This document shows positions 35,207 through 44,248 of a stretch of DNA of 64,000 bases, piece by piece. The stretch lies in the NCBI GenBank assembly GCA_965221035.1, contig OZ244860.1, positions 1,054,001 to 1,118,000 on the forward strand. Reading direction: 5' to 3'. The DNA is from UBA6522 sp965221035 (GTDB taxonomy: Bacteria > Pseudomonadota > Gammaproteobacteria > Steroidobacterales > Rariloculaceae). Within the stretch, counting starts at the first letter, position 1, and the number at the start of each line of letters is the position of its first letter. The notes beneath the pieces were generated by a model. It was not told where the DNA came from, searched no databases, and saw only the letters and a program-made list of their open reading frames with translations. Made by a program: the position numbers and the translations under genes.

Positions 35207-37126
35207 TTGACTTCGACGGTTTGCCCCTCTGATCGTCTTTGTCGATTCGACTATCGCATTGATTTTGGGACCTGTTTTTTCGCGGCTTTGCCGAAGGCGT
35301 TTTGTTGTGCCTAGCAGTTTGTATAGTGGGTGTTCGGTGGTACAATACCGCCATGTTCGTGCGCGTCAAAACCACACCCAACAGCCCCCGCAAATCTGTG
35401 CAACTGGTCGAGGGCGTGCGTGTGCAGGGCAAGGTCCGCCAGCGTATCGTGCGCCACCTCGGCGTGGCCTCCGACGAGGCCGAACTGCGGCGGCTGAAGG
35501 AACTGGGCCAGTACCTGAAGGCGCGCATCGCCGAGGACCGCCAGCCGGGGTTGTTCCCGCCCGAGCAGGTCGCCGAGCAGGTCATCGAGGCCGGGCGGGC
35601 CTCGGAGCGGGCGCCCGATCCGGCGCCGCTGGCGGTGGATCTGAAGGCGTTGCGCGAAGAACAGCGCATCGTCACCGGCATCCACGAAGCCTACGGGGTC
35701 GTGTACCGGGAACTGGGTTTCGATCGGTTGCTTTCCTCCCGTCACCGGGCTTCGGCCCCGGCGCTGCATCACACTGTGCTGGCGCGCATCGCCAACCCCG
35801 ATTCCAAGCGCGCCACGGTGCGCCGTCTGGGCCGGGACTTCGGGGTGTCGCTGGCGCTGGAGAAGGTGTACCGGATGATGGACCGGTTGGACGACGGACT
35901 CATCGAGCGGCTCAAGTCGCGGGTGGCCTCGGCCACCGGGGCGTTGCTGGGCGAGCCGCTGGAGGTGTTGTTCTTCGATTGCACGACGTTGTACTTCGAG
36001 TCGGTGGTCGAGGACGGGGACGCCGACGCGTTGAGGGCGTTCGGTTACAGCAAGGACGGCAAGGCGCAGCGGGTCCAGGTGGTGCTGGCGCTGGCGGTCA
36101 CCACAGAGGGGTTGCCGGTGGGATACGAGGTGTTTCCCGGCGCCACCTACGAGGGGCACACGTTCCTGCCGACGATCGAGGCGCTGCGGCGCCGGCACGG
36201 GGCGGCGGAGGCGGTGTGCGTGGCCGACGCGGCGATGTTCGACCACCGGAACCTCTCGGTACTGGAAGCCGCCGGGCACCGTTACATCGTCGGGGCGCGG
36301 TTGCGCAGCCTGCCGGGGGCGCTGAAGGCGCGGATCCTGAACGTGGAGCGCTACCGCGCGCTGCCCGGGGCCGAAGCCGGCCGCAAGGTCGGCGTGTTCC
36401 GTCATCGCGGCCGGCGCCTCCTCGTGGCCTACAGTCCCCGCCGCGCCCGCAAGGACGCCGCCGACCGCCGACGCGCGGTGCGCAAGCTGTTGAAGCAGCT
36501 CAACCGAAGCGGCCGCCCGAAGCCCCTTCTGCCGAGGGGCGCGGCGCGGTTCGTGCGGATGAGGGGCAAGGGGCGCTGGGAGATCGATCCGGAGCGCATC
36601 GCCGAGGCGGCCCGCTGGGACGGGCTGCACGGGGTGGCGACCAACGTGCGCGGGATGCCCGTGGAACAGATACTACAGCGCTACCGGGGGTTGTGGCAGG
36701 TCGAGCGAAGCTTTCGCATCACCAAGCACGATCTGAAGGTCCGGCCCATCTATCACTGGACCCCGAGGCGCATCCGCGCGCACCTGGCCATCGCCTACAT
36801 GGCCTTTGCCTGCGTCAGGCACCTGGCTTACCGGGTGAAACTGCAGAAAAAACGCAACCTGTCTCCCCAGGCGATCCGGGACGCGCTGTTGCACCGCCAG
36901 TGTTCGGTGCTGCGCCACACCGGCACCGACCAACGCTACGCGATTCCCTCTTCGGCCACGGCCGAAGCCCAATTGATCTACGAGGCCCTCGGCCTGACGC
37001 TGTCGGACGTCCCCTATGCGTTGAACTGAACCGGCGACAACCCGCCCAAATCCCCGAAGTTGTGCCTAGTGAATTTGTGATGTTCAAGCATATCAATGAC
37101 TTATGAATTCAAACCGTCGAAGTCAA
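35207..37126 (+). mobile_element. Intact IS1634-family element (1920 bp)
   Basis: The perfect 17-bp terminal inverted repeats are TTGACTTCGACGGTTTG at 35207-35223 and its complement at 37110-37126. They enclose one full transposase gene. The element sits inside IS3 copy 3 and is bordered by 271-bp direct repeats of the target. Members of the IS1634 family are known for long, variable target duplications. Confidence 0.9.
35353..37029 (+). CDS. IS1634-family DDE transposase
   Basis: The 558-residue protein has an N-terminal region opening MFVRVKTTPNSPRKSVQLVE and a catalytic core with Asp in FFDCTTLYFE and Asp in CVADAAMFD. The IS4-type YREK-like block contains the catalytic Glu in LWQVERSFRITKHDLKVRP, followed by the conserved HWTPRRIRAHL. 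No frameshift or stop is seen, so it should be active. The ATG at 35353 lies after a TACAAT hexamer and matches the family N-terminus. Confidence 0.93.
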   Translation: MFVRVKTTPNSPRKSVQLVEGVRVQGKVRQRIVRHLGVASDEAELRRLKELGQYLKARIAEDRQPGLFPPEQVAEQVIEAGRASERAPDPAPLAVDLKALREEQRIVTGIHEAYGVVYRELGFDRLLSSRHRASAPALHHTVLARIANPDSKRATVRRLGRDFGVSLALEKVYRMMDRLDDGLIERLKSRVASATGALLGEPLEVLFFDCTTLYFESVVEDGDADALRAFGYSKDGKAQRVQVVLALAVTTEGLPVGYEVFPGATYEGHTFLPTIEALRRRHGAAEAVCVADAAMFDHRNLSVLEAAGHRYIVGARLRSLPGALKARILNVERYRALPGAEAGRKVGVFRHRGRRLLVAYSPRRARKDAADRRRAVRKLLKQLNRSGRPKPLLPRGAARFVRMRGKGRWEIDPERIAEAARWDGLHGVATNVRGMPVEQILQRYRGLWQVERSFRITKHDLKVRPIYHWTPRRIRAHLAIAYMAFACVRHLAYRVKLQKKRNLSPQAIRDALLHRQCSVLRHTGTDQRYAIPSSATAEAQLIYEALGLTLSDVPYALN

Positions 37127-37397
37127 GATGCGGGTGATGGGTCTTCGCTCCCTGGCGCCGCGGCCGAACACCTCGCGCCGCGGCCCGGGGCACCGGGTGT
37201 ATCCGTACCTGCTGGGCGATTTTGAGGTGCGCCGGCCCGGTCAGGTGTGGTGTGCCGATCTGACGTATGTGCCGATGGCGCATGGTTTTTTGTACCTGGT
37301 GGCCATCATGGACTGGTACTCGCGCAAGGTGCTGTCCTGGGGGCTTTCCACGACGCAGGACACGGTGTTTTGCGTGCATGCGCTGCTGGACGCCCTC
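37127..37397 (+). repeat. 271-bp direct repeat, right copy (IS1634 target duplication)
   Basis: This is identical by eye to 34936-35206, including the diagnostic TTTTTT tract. It restarts IS3 copy 3 at the codon for MRVMGLRSLAPRP immediately after the IS1634 right inverted repeat. Confidence 0.88.
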
Positions 37398-37727
37398 GAT
37401 CGTCACGGCGCGCCGGAGGTGTTCAACACCGACCAGGGCAGCCAGTTCACGTCCACGGCGTGGACCGGGGAACTGGTCGCGCACGGCATCCGGATCTCCA
37501 TGGACGGCAAGGGCCAGTGGAGGGACAACGTGTTCATCGAGCGGCTGTGGCGCTCGCTGAAGTACGAGTGCGTGTACCTGCGGGCGTTTGCCGATTTCGG
37601 CGAGGCCCGCGACGGGATCGGCGCCTGGATGAGCTACTACAACGGCGAGCGCCCGCACTCGGCGTTCGGTGGTCTGACGCCGGCGGAGGTGCACGCCGGC
37701 GTGCAATGCCTGGACTTGGCGGCCTGA
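37127..37727 (+). pseudogene. IS3 transposase copy 3, right fragment
   Basis: About 199 residues of the integrase domain remain, from MRVMGLRSLAPRP to the natural stop, including Asp (CADLTYV), Asp (NTDQGSQF) and Glu (IERLWRSLKYE). The N-terminal DNA-binding part is absent, so it is not a functional transposase by itself. The noncoding tail and right IS end (to about 38055) follow intact. Confidence 0.9.
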
Positions 37728-37801
37728 GACATCGATGTCGGGATCGCCGCGCATATCGGACCGCTGGCCAGGGGCTCGGTGCGCGTCGAGCGCCCTGTGC
37801 C

Positions 37802-37928
37802 GTGGATTTGTGGACGAGTCCTACGGACCGGCGCGAACCCTGCGGGCCGTGTGGACAGCCCCTGGGCAACGCCAAGGCGTTGCCCACCGCCTGACCACAC
37901 TTTCGCGCCTCTCGCCCACGAACTCCAC
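37802..37928 (+). ncRNA. Structured noncoding module, version 1 (IS3 copy 3)
   Basis: This 127-nt copy is identical by eye in all stem regions to the copies in IS3 copies 1 and 2. It lies 75 bp after the transposase stop. Confidence 0.6.
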
Positions 37929-38291
37929 CGCATCATCAATAGGATTTCGATGAAGAAAGAGAAGACGAAGACGGTTCAATCTGGCAGCATATGATGGACA
38001 GCAAATACCACCTTAAATTAGCTGCCAACCTGTCCAAGGATTGGGGTCTACCTCTCTCAACGGTGTTGACACCATGGGAAATTTACAGTTGCCCGTAACA
38101 TTGCCCGTAACACAAATTGACATTTTACCCACTATTGAGTGTAATGCTTATCAGTTCGTCGCCCGTCCTCAGTCACCGACTGTATGAAGGGGTTTTGCAT
38201 CAAGGTGATCTGTCGACCCCCCCTCTCTGCCAACATCGTTGAGACATCGGCTACCCTTGGAATTAGTGTAGGGCGGTGGAGGTGACGGGCG

Positions 38292-38780
38292 ATGAGGGGC
38301 GGTGGTGATTTGAAGATGTTGACGGGTGTCGATGCGCTGGCTCCCGGGGCGGAGGAGCGTAGCGACGAGGCCCCCGGAGTCGTCGGCGGCCCGAAGGAGC
38401 AAGTCCCCGACCCGGAGGTCGTGGCCAAGCCGACGCGGCGGCGTTTCAGCGCCGAGTACCGCTTGCGGATCATCGAGGAGGCCGACCGGTGCACGCAACC
38501 CGGCGAGATCGGTCGCCTGCTGCGCCGCGAAGGGTTGTACAGCTCGCATTTGTCCGTATGGCGCAAGGCGCGCCGAGACGGCTCTCTGAAGGCGCTGGCG
38601 CCGAAGAAACGCGGCGCCAAACCCGCCGAGTCCAATCCCCTGAGTCCCACGGTGCGCCGACTCGAAGCGAAGGTGGCTCGGCTTGAGAAGGAACTGGCCG
38701 CCGCGCACACGATCATCGATGTGCAGGGAAAAGTTGCCGGGCTGCTGGGATTGAACCTCGACGACGCGAAGGACTGCTGA
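38292..38780 (+). CDS. ISX OrfA, HTH protein, copy A
   Basis: The 162-residue protein has a helix-turn-helix domain (RRRFSAEYRLRIIEEADRC, then LLRREGLYSSHLSVWRK) and a C-terminal leucine-zipper-like helix (VRRLEAKVARLEKELAAAH). This is the IS3-type OrfA layout, which supplies end recognition. The stop overlaps the OrfB start as TGATG, so OrfB may be made by re-initiation rather than frameshifting. Confidence 0.88.
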   Translation: MRGGGDLKMLTGVDALAPGAEERSDEAPGVVGGPKEQVPDPEVVAKPTRRRFSAEYRLRIIEEADRCTQPGEIGRLLRREGLYSSHLSVWRKARRDGSLKALAPKKRGAKPAESNPLSPTVRRLEAKVARLEKELAAAHTIIDVQGKVAGLLGLNLDDAKDC

Positions 38781-39787
38781 TGGCCGCCGCCGATCTGGCC
38801 GCACGGGTCGGCGTGGCGCCGGCGTGCCGGGCGCTGGGCCTGGCCCGAGCCACCTTCTACCGTCGCCGAGGGCGCGCTTCCGGGACCCCGCAGCCCCGCC
38901 AAACGCCTGCCCGGGCCCTGGACCGCACCGAACGCGAACGCGTCCTCGATGTGCTCGCCTCGCCGCGTTTCCTCGACCGCTCACCGGGCGAGGTCGTCGC
39001 CACGCTGCTCGACGAAGGCCGGTATCTGTGTTCGGAACGCACCATGTACCGCCTCCTGGCCGCCGAACAGCCAGTTCGGGAACGACGCGACCAGCTCAGC
39101 CATCCGCACTACGCCAAGCCCGAACTGCTCGCCACCGCCCCGAACCAGGTCTGGTCGTGGGACATCACCCGACTGCTCGGACCACGGCGCTGGACCGGCT
39201 TCTACCTCTACGTCCTGCTCGACATCTTCAGCCGATACGTCGTCGGCTGGATGGTCGCCGAACGGGAAACCGCCGCGCTCGCCGCCCGGCTCATCGAGGA
39301 AAGCTGCCTCAAACAGGACATCCAGCCCCAGCTGCTCACCCTGCACTCCGACCGCGGCGCGCCCATGACCGCCAAATGCACCGCGCAACTGCTCGCCGAC
39401 CTCGGCGTCACCCGCTCCCTCGCACGGCCCCAGGTCAGCGACGACAACCCCTTCTCCGAAGCCCAGTTCAAAACCCTCAAGTACCATCCCGGCTTCCCGG
39501 GCCGCTTCGATGACCTCCAGGCCGCGATCACGTTCTGCCAAACGTTCTTCCCCTGGTACAACCACGAGCACCGCCACGCCGGGATCGCCATGCTCACCCC
39601 AAGCGACGTCCACCACGGCCGCGCCGAACGTATCCTCGAACAGCGCCATCGGACCCTGCACAACGCCTGGTCCCGACATCCAGAACGGTTCGTCCATGGC
39701 CCTCCGAAACCCCAGGCACTCCCACGAAAGGTCTGGATCAACCCGCCGAACGACAATAGAGCTACCCGAATGCTCACTAAATCATGA
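38780..39787 (+). CDS. ISX OrfB, rve-type transposase, copy A
   Basis: The 335-residue IS3-family integrase-domain protein has an HTH_21 region (residues about 40-95) followed by the catalytic triad: Asp in VWSWDITRL, Asp in LHSDRGAPM and Glu in NPFSEAQFKTLKYH. The HEHRHAGIAMLTP tail is typical. The frame is intact; it differs from copy B by only a few residues, mainly at the C-terminus. Confidence 0.92.
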   Translation: MAAADLAARVGVAPACRALGLARATFYRRRGRASGTPQPRQTPARALDRTERERVLDVLASPRFLDRSPGEVVATLLDEGRYLCSERTMYRLLAAEQPVRERRDQLSHPHYAKPELLATAPNQVWSWDITRLLGPRRWTGFYLYVLLDIFSRYVVGWMVAERETAALAARLIEESCLKQDIQPQLLTLHSDRGAPMTAKCTAQLLADLGVTRSLARPQVSDDNPFSEAQFKTLKYHPGFPGRFDDLQAAITFCQTFFPWYNHEHRHAGIAMLTPSDVHHGRAERILEQRHRTLHNAWSRHPERFVHGPPKPQALPRKVWINPPNDNRATRMLTKS

Positions 39788-39819
39788 ACAACGGTGTCTC
39801 AATGGCGTTGACAGGTTCC

Positions 39820-39912
39820 GCTTCTTCTGCCTTTACCAATACTTTGCTTGTGCTGGCGCCATTGGCGGTCAACCGCATTGCTGCGCTCCTTTTCATTAAA
39901 CTTGCACGTTAG
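39820..39912 (+). pseudogene. C-terminal fragment of a small hydrophobic protein
   Basis: A frame running out of the ISX right end encodes about 30 residues ending in RIAALLFIKLAR and a TAG at 39910-39912. The sequence is hydrophobic and could be the tail of a membrane protein cut by ISX. The AT-rich 150 bp that follow up to the HlyD-like gene show no convincing gene or Shine-Dalgarno site. Confidence 0.3.
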
Positions 39913-40062
39913 GGCTTGCCAAAATCAAATGAATAGGGTGGAGGTCCAGCCGTTACACTGGCTCGTTGAGGATACCTTAGGAGTCATCGAAACTAACTCG
40001 AAGCCTACCTGCTCTTCCCAAGCCTCGGCGATGCAACCAGCGCCTTCGTAGACGACCGCACG

Positions 40063-41310
40063 ATGCAGCTTTTTCGCCGAGAAGCAATGGAGGCTCGATC
40101 CGTTCGATTACACGGTGATGTTTTGATCGTCCCTAGGGTGTCGCATCGCCTGATCCTATGCCTCTTTTTGCTTTGGCTATCTGGCGTTCTTTATTGGTTA
40201 ACGCACAGCACTTACGCTCGAAAGGAAACTGTACAGGGTTGGTTGCAGCCACCCTCGGGAATTACGCGTGTCTATGCGGGCATGGACGGCATTATCGAGC
40301 AAGTTCTGGTCGAGGAAGGAGAACGAGTGTTCGATGACCAAGCGTTGATTGTAATCGAAGGCGTCAATGTTCTCGCTAACGGACAACGCTTGGAATCCGA
40401 ATTGATGGACGAATACGCAATACAACAGTCCGTATTGGCGGAGCAACTGACTCGTAGTAGGGGTACTTTCCGCCAACAAGCGCAAGACATTGCGCAGCGT
40501 ATTGAGACTGCTGAGGACGACTTAGCGCTGTTGGATGAGCAAATCGCAATATTGAATCAACATCGCTCACTGCTCTCTGGACAAGTTACCCGTTACCGGG
40601 ACCTAAGCCGTGCCGGGCATGTGTCATCTGCAGACCTAGAAGCTGTGACAAATCAGGAATTGGCCCTTAGAAGTGAAATTCAGGCGTTGCGCCGTAACCG
40701 CGTCAATCAGCAAAATCGGATCGAGCAATTGCGAATTGAGCAGTCTATTTTACCTCGCGAACACGCAGACGCAACCGCGACACTGACGATGAGACTTAGT
40801 GACATTTCCCAGCAGATAACACGGCTTCGCGGTCAACAGGCGAGGACGATCACCGCAACGCGAGACGGTATAGTTCACAATTTGCAAGCCGTCCCTGGAC
40901 AAAGAACAAACGCTGTTGGCGTGCCTCTCATGTCGCTTACACCGCAGGATGAAGTGTTTTCGGCTCAGCTCTTGGTCCCGGTACGAGCCGCAGGATTTAT
41001 CAGCGTTGGCCAATCCCTCAACATTCGATACGATGCGTTTCCTTACCAGAAATTCGGATTGTACAAGGGGACAGTTACGGAAGTCTCCCAGACTGTGCAA
41101 CTCCCCCACGAAGTATTGGACACACCATTCGCGCTAAGGGAGGCAGTGTTCCGCGTTTCCGCTACAATCAACTCTCCCACCGTTCAGGCCTATGGCCAAG
41201 AACTCTCACTAAAAGCTGGTATGACGCTTTCGGCGGATATTGAACTGAGTGATCGAAGCCTACTTCAATGGCTATTGGAACCGCTGTATACCTTGAAGGG
41301 ACGGCTTTAA
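40063..41310 (+). CDS. HlyD/CvaA-like membrane fusion protein
   Basis: The 415-residue periplasmic adaptor has one membrane helix at about residues 28-48 (LILCLFLLWLSGVLYWL) and a lipoyl/biotinyl-like half motif (YAGMDGIIEQVLVEEGERV). A long coiled coil spans about residues 110-245 and a beta-barrel C-terminus follows. The N-terminal FRREAMEARSVRLHG is characteristic of the CvaA/RaxA branch that pairs with peptidase-containing ABC exporters. The stop overlaps the next gene's start by 1 nt. Composition is AT-richer than the chromosome. The start may instead be ATG 40087. No TolC gene is in the window. Confidence 0.9.
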   Translation: MQLFRREAMEARSVRLHGDVLIVPRVSHRLILCLFLLWLSGVLYWLTHSTYARKETVQGWLQPPSGITRVYAGMDGIIEQVLVEEGERVFDDQALIVIEGVNVLANGQRLESELMDEYAIQQSVLAEQLTRSRGTFRQQAQDIAQRIETAEDDLALLDEQIAILNQHRSLLSGQVTRYRDLSRAGHVSSADLEAVTNQELALRSEIQALRRNRVNQQNRIEQLRIEQSILPREHADATATLTMRLSDISQQITRLRGQQARTITATRDGIVHNLQAVPGQRTNAVGVPLMSLTPQDEVFSAQLLVPVRAAGFISVGQSLNIRYDAFPYQKFGLYKGTVTEVSQTVQLPHEVLDTPFALREAVFRVSATINSPTVQAYGQELSLKAGMTLSADIELSDRSLLQWLLEPLYTLKGRL

Positions 41311-43442
41311 TGAACGACCTTGGGTCTGTCCAGCGCCCGGAAGAGTTGTTGAGGCTAAAAGGTGGTCGGAGATTACCGGTGATTCTGCAAACCGAAGCTG
41401 CTGAGTGCGGGCTCGCTTGTCTCGCAATGATTTCTGGATATTACGGATTCGACACCGACCTTACCTCGTTGCGGCGACGTTATGCCCTGTCGGGACATGG
41501 ATTGACCTTAAAGAACCTGATGGATATCGCTAGTCGTATGCAATTAGCGTCCAGAGCCTTACGCGTCGAACTTTCAGAACTGAAGTCGCTTCAAGCACCA
41601 TGTATTCTCCACTGGGATATGAATCATTTTGTGGTGCTCAAGAAAATTAAACGTGGAAAGGTCACATTTCACGATCCAGCCGTTGGACTGCGTGTGTCTG
41701 CAGTCCAAAACCTATCCAAAAATTTTACAGGCGTGGCACTTGAGCTGACGCCTACTGAAGAATTTCGGGTAGGCCGTGACCACCGCAAACTCAAGATTCG
41801 TCAGCTATGGAAGCGAATCGTCGGTCTTAGACGTAGTCTTGTCTCAGTACTGCTGCTTTCATTGTTGCTGCAAGGATTTGCAATAGTTTCTCCATTGTTT
41901 CTACAGACAGTAGTCGATGATGTATTGCTACGAAGCGACTTTAATTTGCTCGTAGCACTAGCACTTGGATTTGGACTATTAATAGTTATTGAAGCTGGTG
42001 TGAGTGCCCTGCGGCAGTTTGTTTTGTTAGATCTGTCAAGCCGACTCAATATCCAGATGGCTGCCAATGTTTTTCGCCACCTTATCCGCTTACCGCTAGA
42101 CTATTTTCAGAAACGACATCTTGGCGACATTTTGTCGAGATTTGCTTCCTTGGACAGTGTCCGAGAGATGTTGACCACCGGGTTGGTTATGGTCGTGGTC
42201 GACGGAATAATGGCCATTATAATGCTTGTCGTGATGTTCGTTTACGACGCACGGTTAACTTTTATCGTCTTGGCGACATTGATATTGTACGGGGGTGTGC
42301 GTCTTGTAACCTACCCTTTACTTAGGCGTCTTACGGAAGAGAGCGTTATAGCCGGAGCTCAAACCGAGACCAGTTTTATGGAATCTGTACGTGCAGTTCA
42401 AACCATCAAGATTCACCAAATGGAAAATGATCGACAAAATGATTGGCAGAACAAATTAGCCAATACTACAAACAAAAATATCACCGTCTCGAAGCTAAAC
42501 ATAGGTTATGGTGTGGCAGATACACTTTTGTTCGGAATCGGAAATATCGTGATTATTTCTTTTGCAACAATTGCAGTTATGCAGAGTGTGATGACTCTGG
42601 GAATGTTGTACGCGTTTGTTAGTTTTCAACAGCGTTTTGTGGGCGCGATGCAGAGTTTAATCGATCAATCCATGCAGTTTCGCATGATCAGTGTACATCT
42701 CAATCGCTTGGCGGATATCGCCTTTACAGAAAAGGAAAAAAGAATTGAATCAGTTTACGGAATGGGATTGAGCACTATTGACACATCCACGCAGATTGAG
42801 ACATTAAATAAGAAAGTACTATCTACAGTCGAATTGTCTTTCAGATATAGTACGGTAGAAGATCCTGTCTTTGAACATTTGTCCTTAAATATAAGGCCTG
42901 GTGAAAGCGTTGCGATAGTGGGTAAGAGTGGAGTCGGAAAGAGCACGTTGCTAAAATGCCTAATGGGGTTGCTGCAACCGACCCAAGGAACTGTTGAATG
43001 GGGTGGACAGTCTATTGCAAATATCCCTGAGTACAGACGTTGTATAGCAGGTGCAATGCAGGAAGATAGATTGTTGAGTGGAAGTATCGCCGACAATATC
43101 GCTTGTTTCGACGCGCAACTAGACTTTAACAGGGTAGTTGCGTGCGCAGAAATGGCCGCGATAGAGGACGATATAAGGTCTTTACCGATGAAATACGATA
43201 CACTCATTGGAGATATGGGTTCAGGTTTAAGCGGCGGGCAAAAACAAAGGGTTATTTTAGCTCGTGCATTGTATCGTAACCCATTGATATTGTTTTTGGA
43301 TGAAGCGACTAGTCATTTGGATAGCGATATGGAGCGCACCATTGTTGAAAATATTTCAGGGTTGAACCTTACTTTAGTTGTAGTGTCACACCGCGAAGAG
43401 ACAATAGCGAAGGCGGTAAGAATTGTTGAGTTGACGCAATAG
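41310..43442 (+). CDS. C39-peptidase ABC exporter (CvaB/RaxB-like)
   Basis: The 710-residue bacteriocin exporter has three parts. An N-terminal C39 peptidase domain carries Gln27, Cys33, His106 and Asp122 in the expected motifs (LQTEAAECGLACLAM; HWDMNHFVVL; HDPAVG). A six-helix membrane domain spans about residues 160-460. The ATPase domain has Walker A GKSGVGKST, signature LSGGQKQR and Walker B LILFLDEATSH. Such proteins cleave double-glycine leaders and export the core peptide. ATG 41310 overlaps the HlyD stop (TAATG) with a GAAGGGA site 8 nt upstream. A plausible substrate is encoded at 47761-48024. Confidence 0.93.
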   Translation: MNDLGSVQRPEELLRLKGGRRLPVILQTEAAECGLACLAMISGYYGFDTDLTSLRRRYALSGHGLTLKNLMDIASRMQLASRALRVELSELKSLQAPCILHWDMNHFVVLKKIKRGKVTFHDPAVGLRVSAVQNLSKNFTGVALELTPTEEFRVGRDHRKLKIRQLWKRIVGLRRSLVSVLLLSLLLQGFAIVSPLFLQTVVDDVLLRSDFNLLVALALGFGLLIVIEAGVSALRQFVLLDLSSRLNIQMAANVFRHLIRLPLDYFQKRHLGDILSRFASLDSVREMLTTGLVMVVVDGIMAIIMLVVMFVYDARLTFIVLATLILYGGVRLVTYPLLRRLTEESVIAGAQTETSFMESVRAVQTIKIHQMENDRQNDWQNKLANTTNKNITVSKLNIGYGVADTLLFGIGNIVIISFATIAVMQSVMTLGMLYAFVSFQQRFVGAMQSLIDQSMQFRMISVHLNRLADIAFTEKEKRIESVYGMGLSTIDTSTQIETLNKKVLSTVELSFRYSTVEDPVFEHLSLNIRPGESVAIVGKSGVGKSTLLKCLMGLLQPTQGTVEWGGQSIANIPEYRRCIAGAMQEDRLLSGSIADNIACFDAQLDFNRVVACAEMAAIEDDIRSLPMKYDTLIGDMGSGLSGGQKQRVILARALYRNPLILFLDEATSHLDSDMERTIVENISGLNLTLVVVSHREETIAKAVRIVELTQ

Positions 43443-43757
43443 GCAAACAATCGTATGTGCGGTTAAAAAGTCTTTCGCGTATGTCAAGTTTATTTTGGAT
43501 GTGGGTTATACATCAGTCAAATTGTTGTGGATAAACAGATGATCTCGAAACGTATGAAGGAAATGTTAAAAGATGAAATTTGATGCAGAGAAGACATCGA
43601 CCAACTGATCGTGTACGTCGCTTCACAGTTGTTTTGGGGCAAAAGAGTGAAATTGGGTATTGCGGTAAGCACTATCTTACGATTGAGTGTGTATTCTACA
43701 GACATCAAGCGAAAAGAAGTTGCAAAAAATCTGGGAAAAAGTGAGCGACAGTTGACA
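43443..43757. other. AT-rich gap downstream of the exporter
   Basis: The first about 140 bp after the exporter stop show no gene. The rest holds a fragment of a possible regulator (43584-43751). The GC-rich IS3-type remnant starts abruptly at about 43758. No terminator hairpin is obvious. Confidence 0.5.
43584..43751 (+). pseudogene. Fragment resembling an AraC-type regulator
   Basis: About 55 codons open after a TGA encode a helical segment followed by RKEVAKNLGKSERQLT, which resembles the first helix-turn-helix of AraC-family proteins (pattern VAxxLGxSxRTLxRR). The frame is cut at about 43752 by GC-rich IS3-type sequence. The 5' part is missing as well. If real, it is the wreck of a regulator of the adjacent export genes; similarity is short, so this is tentative. 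Confidence 0.35.
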
Positions 43758-44177
43758 CTCCGCGCCCTCGCCCTTCGCCGCGTAGTGCTGCGACGACCGG
43801 CTCACGCCGAGCAGACCGCACTGCCGCGACAGCGACAACGGGCCGCCGCGCTCGATCATCGCCGACCGCTCCGAACGGCTCAGCGCCCCAACCCGCGCAG
43901 AAAAAAATCCCGCTCCACCGTCAACTCGCCGATCTTCGCGTGCAGCTCCCGGATCGTCGCCTCGTGCTCCGCGGCACCCTTCGATCCCGGCCGCGCGAAC
44001 ACCTCGTCCAGCCCGTCCATCGCCCGCCGCTTCCACGCCGTCACCTGGCTCGGATGCACCCCGTGACGCGCCGCAATCGCCTGCACCGTGTCCCGCTCCC
44101 GCAGCGCCTCCAGCGCCACGCGCTTTTTGAATTCCTTCGTGAATCGTCGCCTCTTCCTCGCCATCCCAGTGCCTCCT
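43758..44177 (-). mobile_element. Remnant of a third IS3-type element
   Basis: About 420 bp remain: a complete orfA-like gene and the first about 45 codons of orfB (LSRSERSAMIERGG, then LSLSRQCGLLGVSRSSQHY), truncated at the AT-rich junction near 43758. The other side abuts ISX copy B at about 44178. It differs in sequence from the other two IS3 types of this window. Confidence 0.8.
43880..44164 (-). CDS. IS3-type OrfA (orphan)
   Basis: The 94-residue protein MARKRRRFTKEFKKRVALEA... has a homeodomain-like HTH (IAARHGVHPSQVTAWKRRAM) and ends with ELTVERDFFLRGLGR, the standard OrfA ending just before the frameshift into OrfB. OrfB is truncated, so the protein has no partner in this remnant. 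Confidence 0.8.
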   Translation of the reverse strand: MARKRRRFTKEFKKRVALEALRERDTVQAIAARHGVHPSQVTAWKRRAMDGLDEVFARPGSKGAAEHEATIRELHAKIGELTVERDFFLRGLGR

Positions 44178-44248
44178 CCCTCTCTGCCAACATCGTTGAG
44201 ACATCGGCTACCCTTGGGATTAGTGTAGGGCGGTGGAGGTGACGGACG

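Larger units (their letters stand above)
38221..39820 (+). mobile_element. ISX (IS3-type, two-ORF) copy A
   Basis: This is about 1.6 kb with imperfect inverted ends: left CCCTCTCTGCCAACATCG and right, read inward, CGGAACCTGTCAACGCCA, both continuing into a shared TTGAGACA core. It carries orfA and orfB overlapping by 1 nt. It is nearly identical to copy B at 44178-45777, indicating recent transposition. The 165 bp before it (38056-38220) are AT-rich, unassigned and contain the direct repeat TTGCCCGTAACA twice. Confidence 0.85.

Noticed and set aside
34760..37727. Recombination between two different IS3 copies as the cause of the 271-bp repeat
   Set aside because: Both repeat copies share the same private TTTTTT variant, so a target duplication from one copy is simpler.
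38228..38290. Repeated GAGACATCGGCTACCCTTGG segments as a CRISPR or regulatory repeat family
   Set aside because: All occurrences (34713, 38236, 44193 and a partial one at 48095) are explained as ISX left ends.
43611..44066. 151-residue plus-strand frame across the exporter gap and IS remnant
   Set aside because: Its second half is antisense to the IS3-type orfA/orfB remnant; only the first about 45 codons look protein-like and are listed as a fragment.
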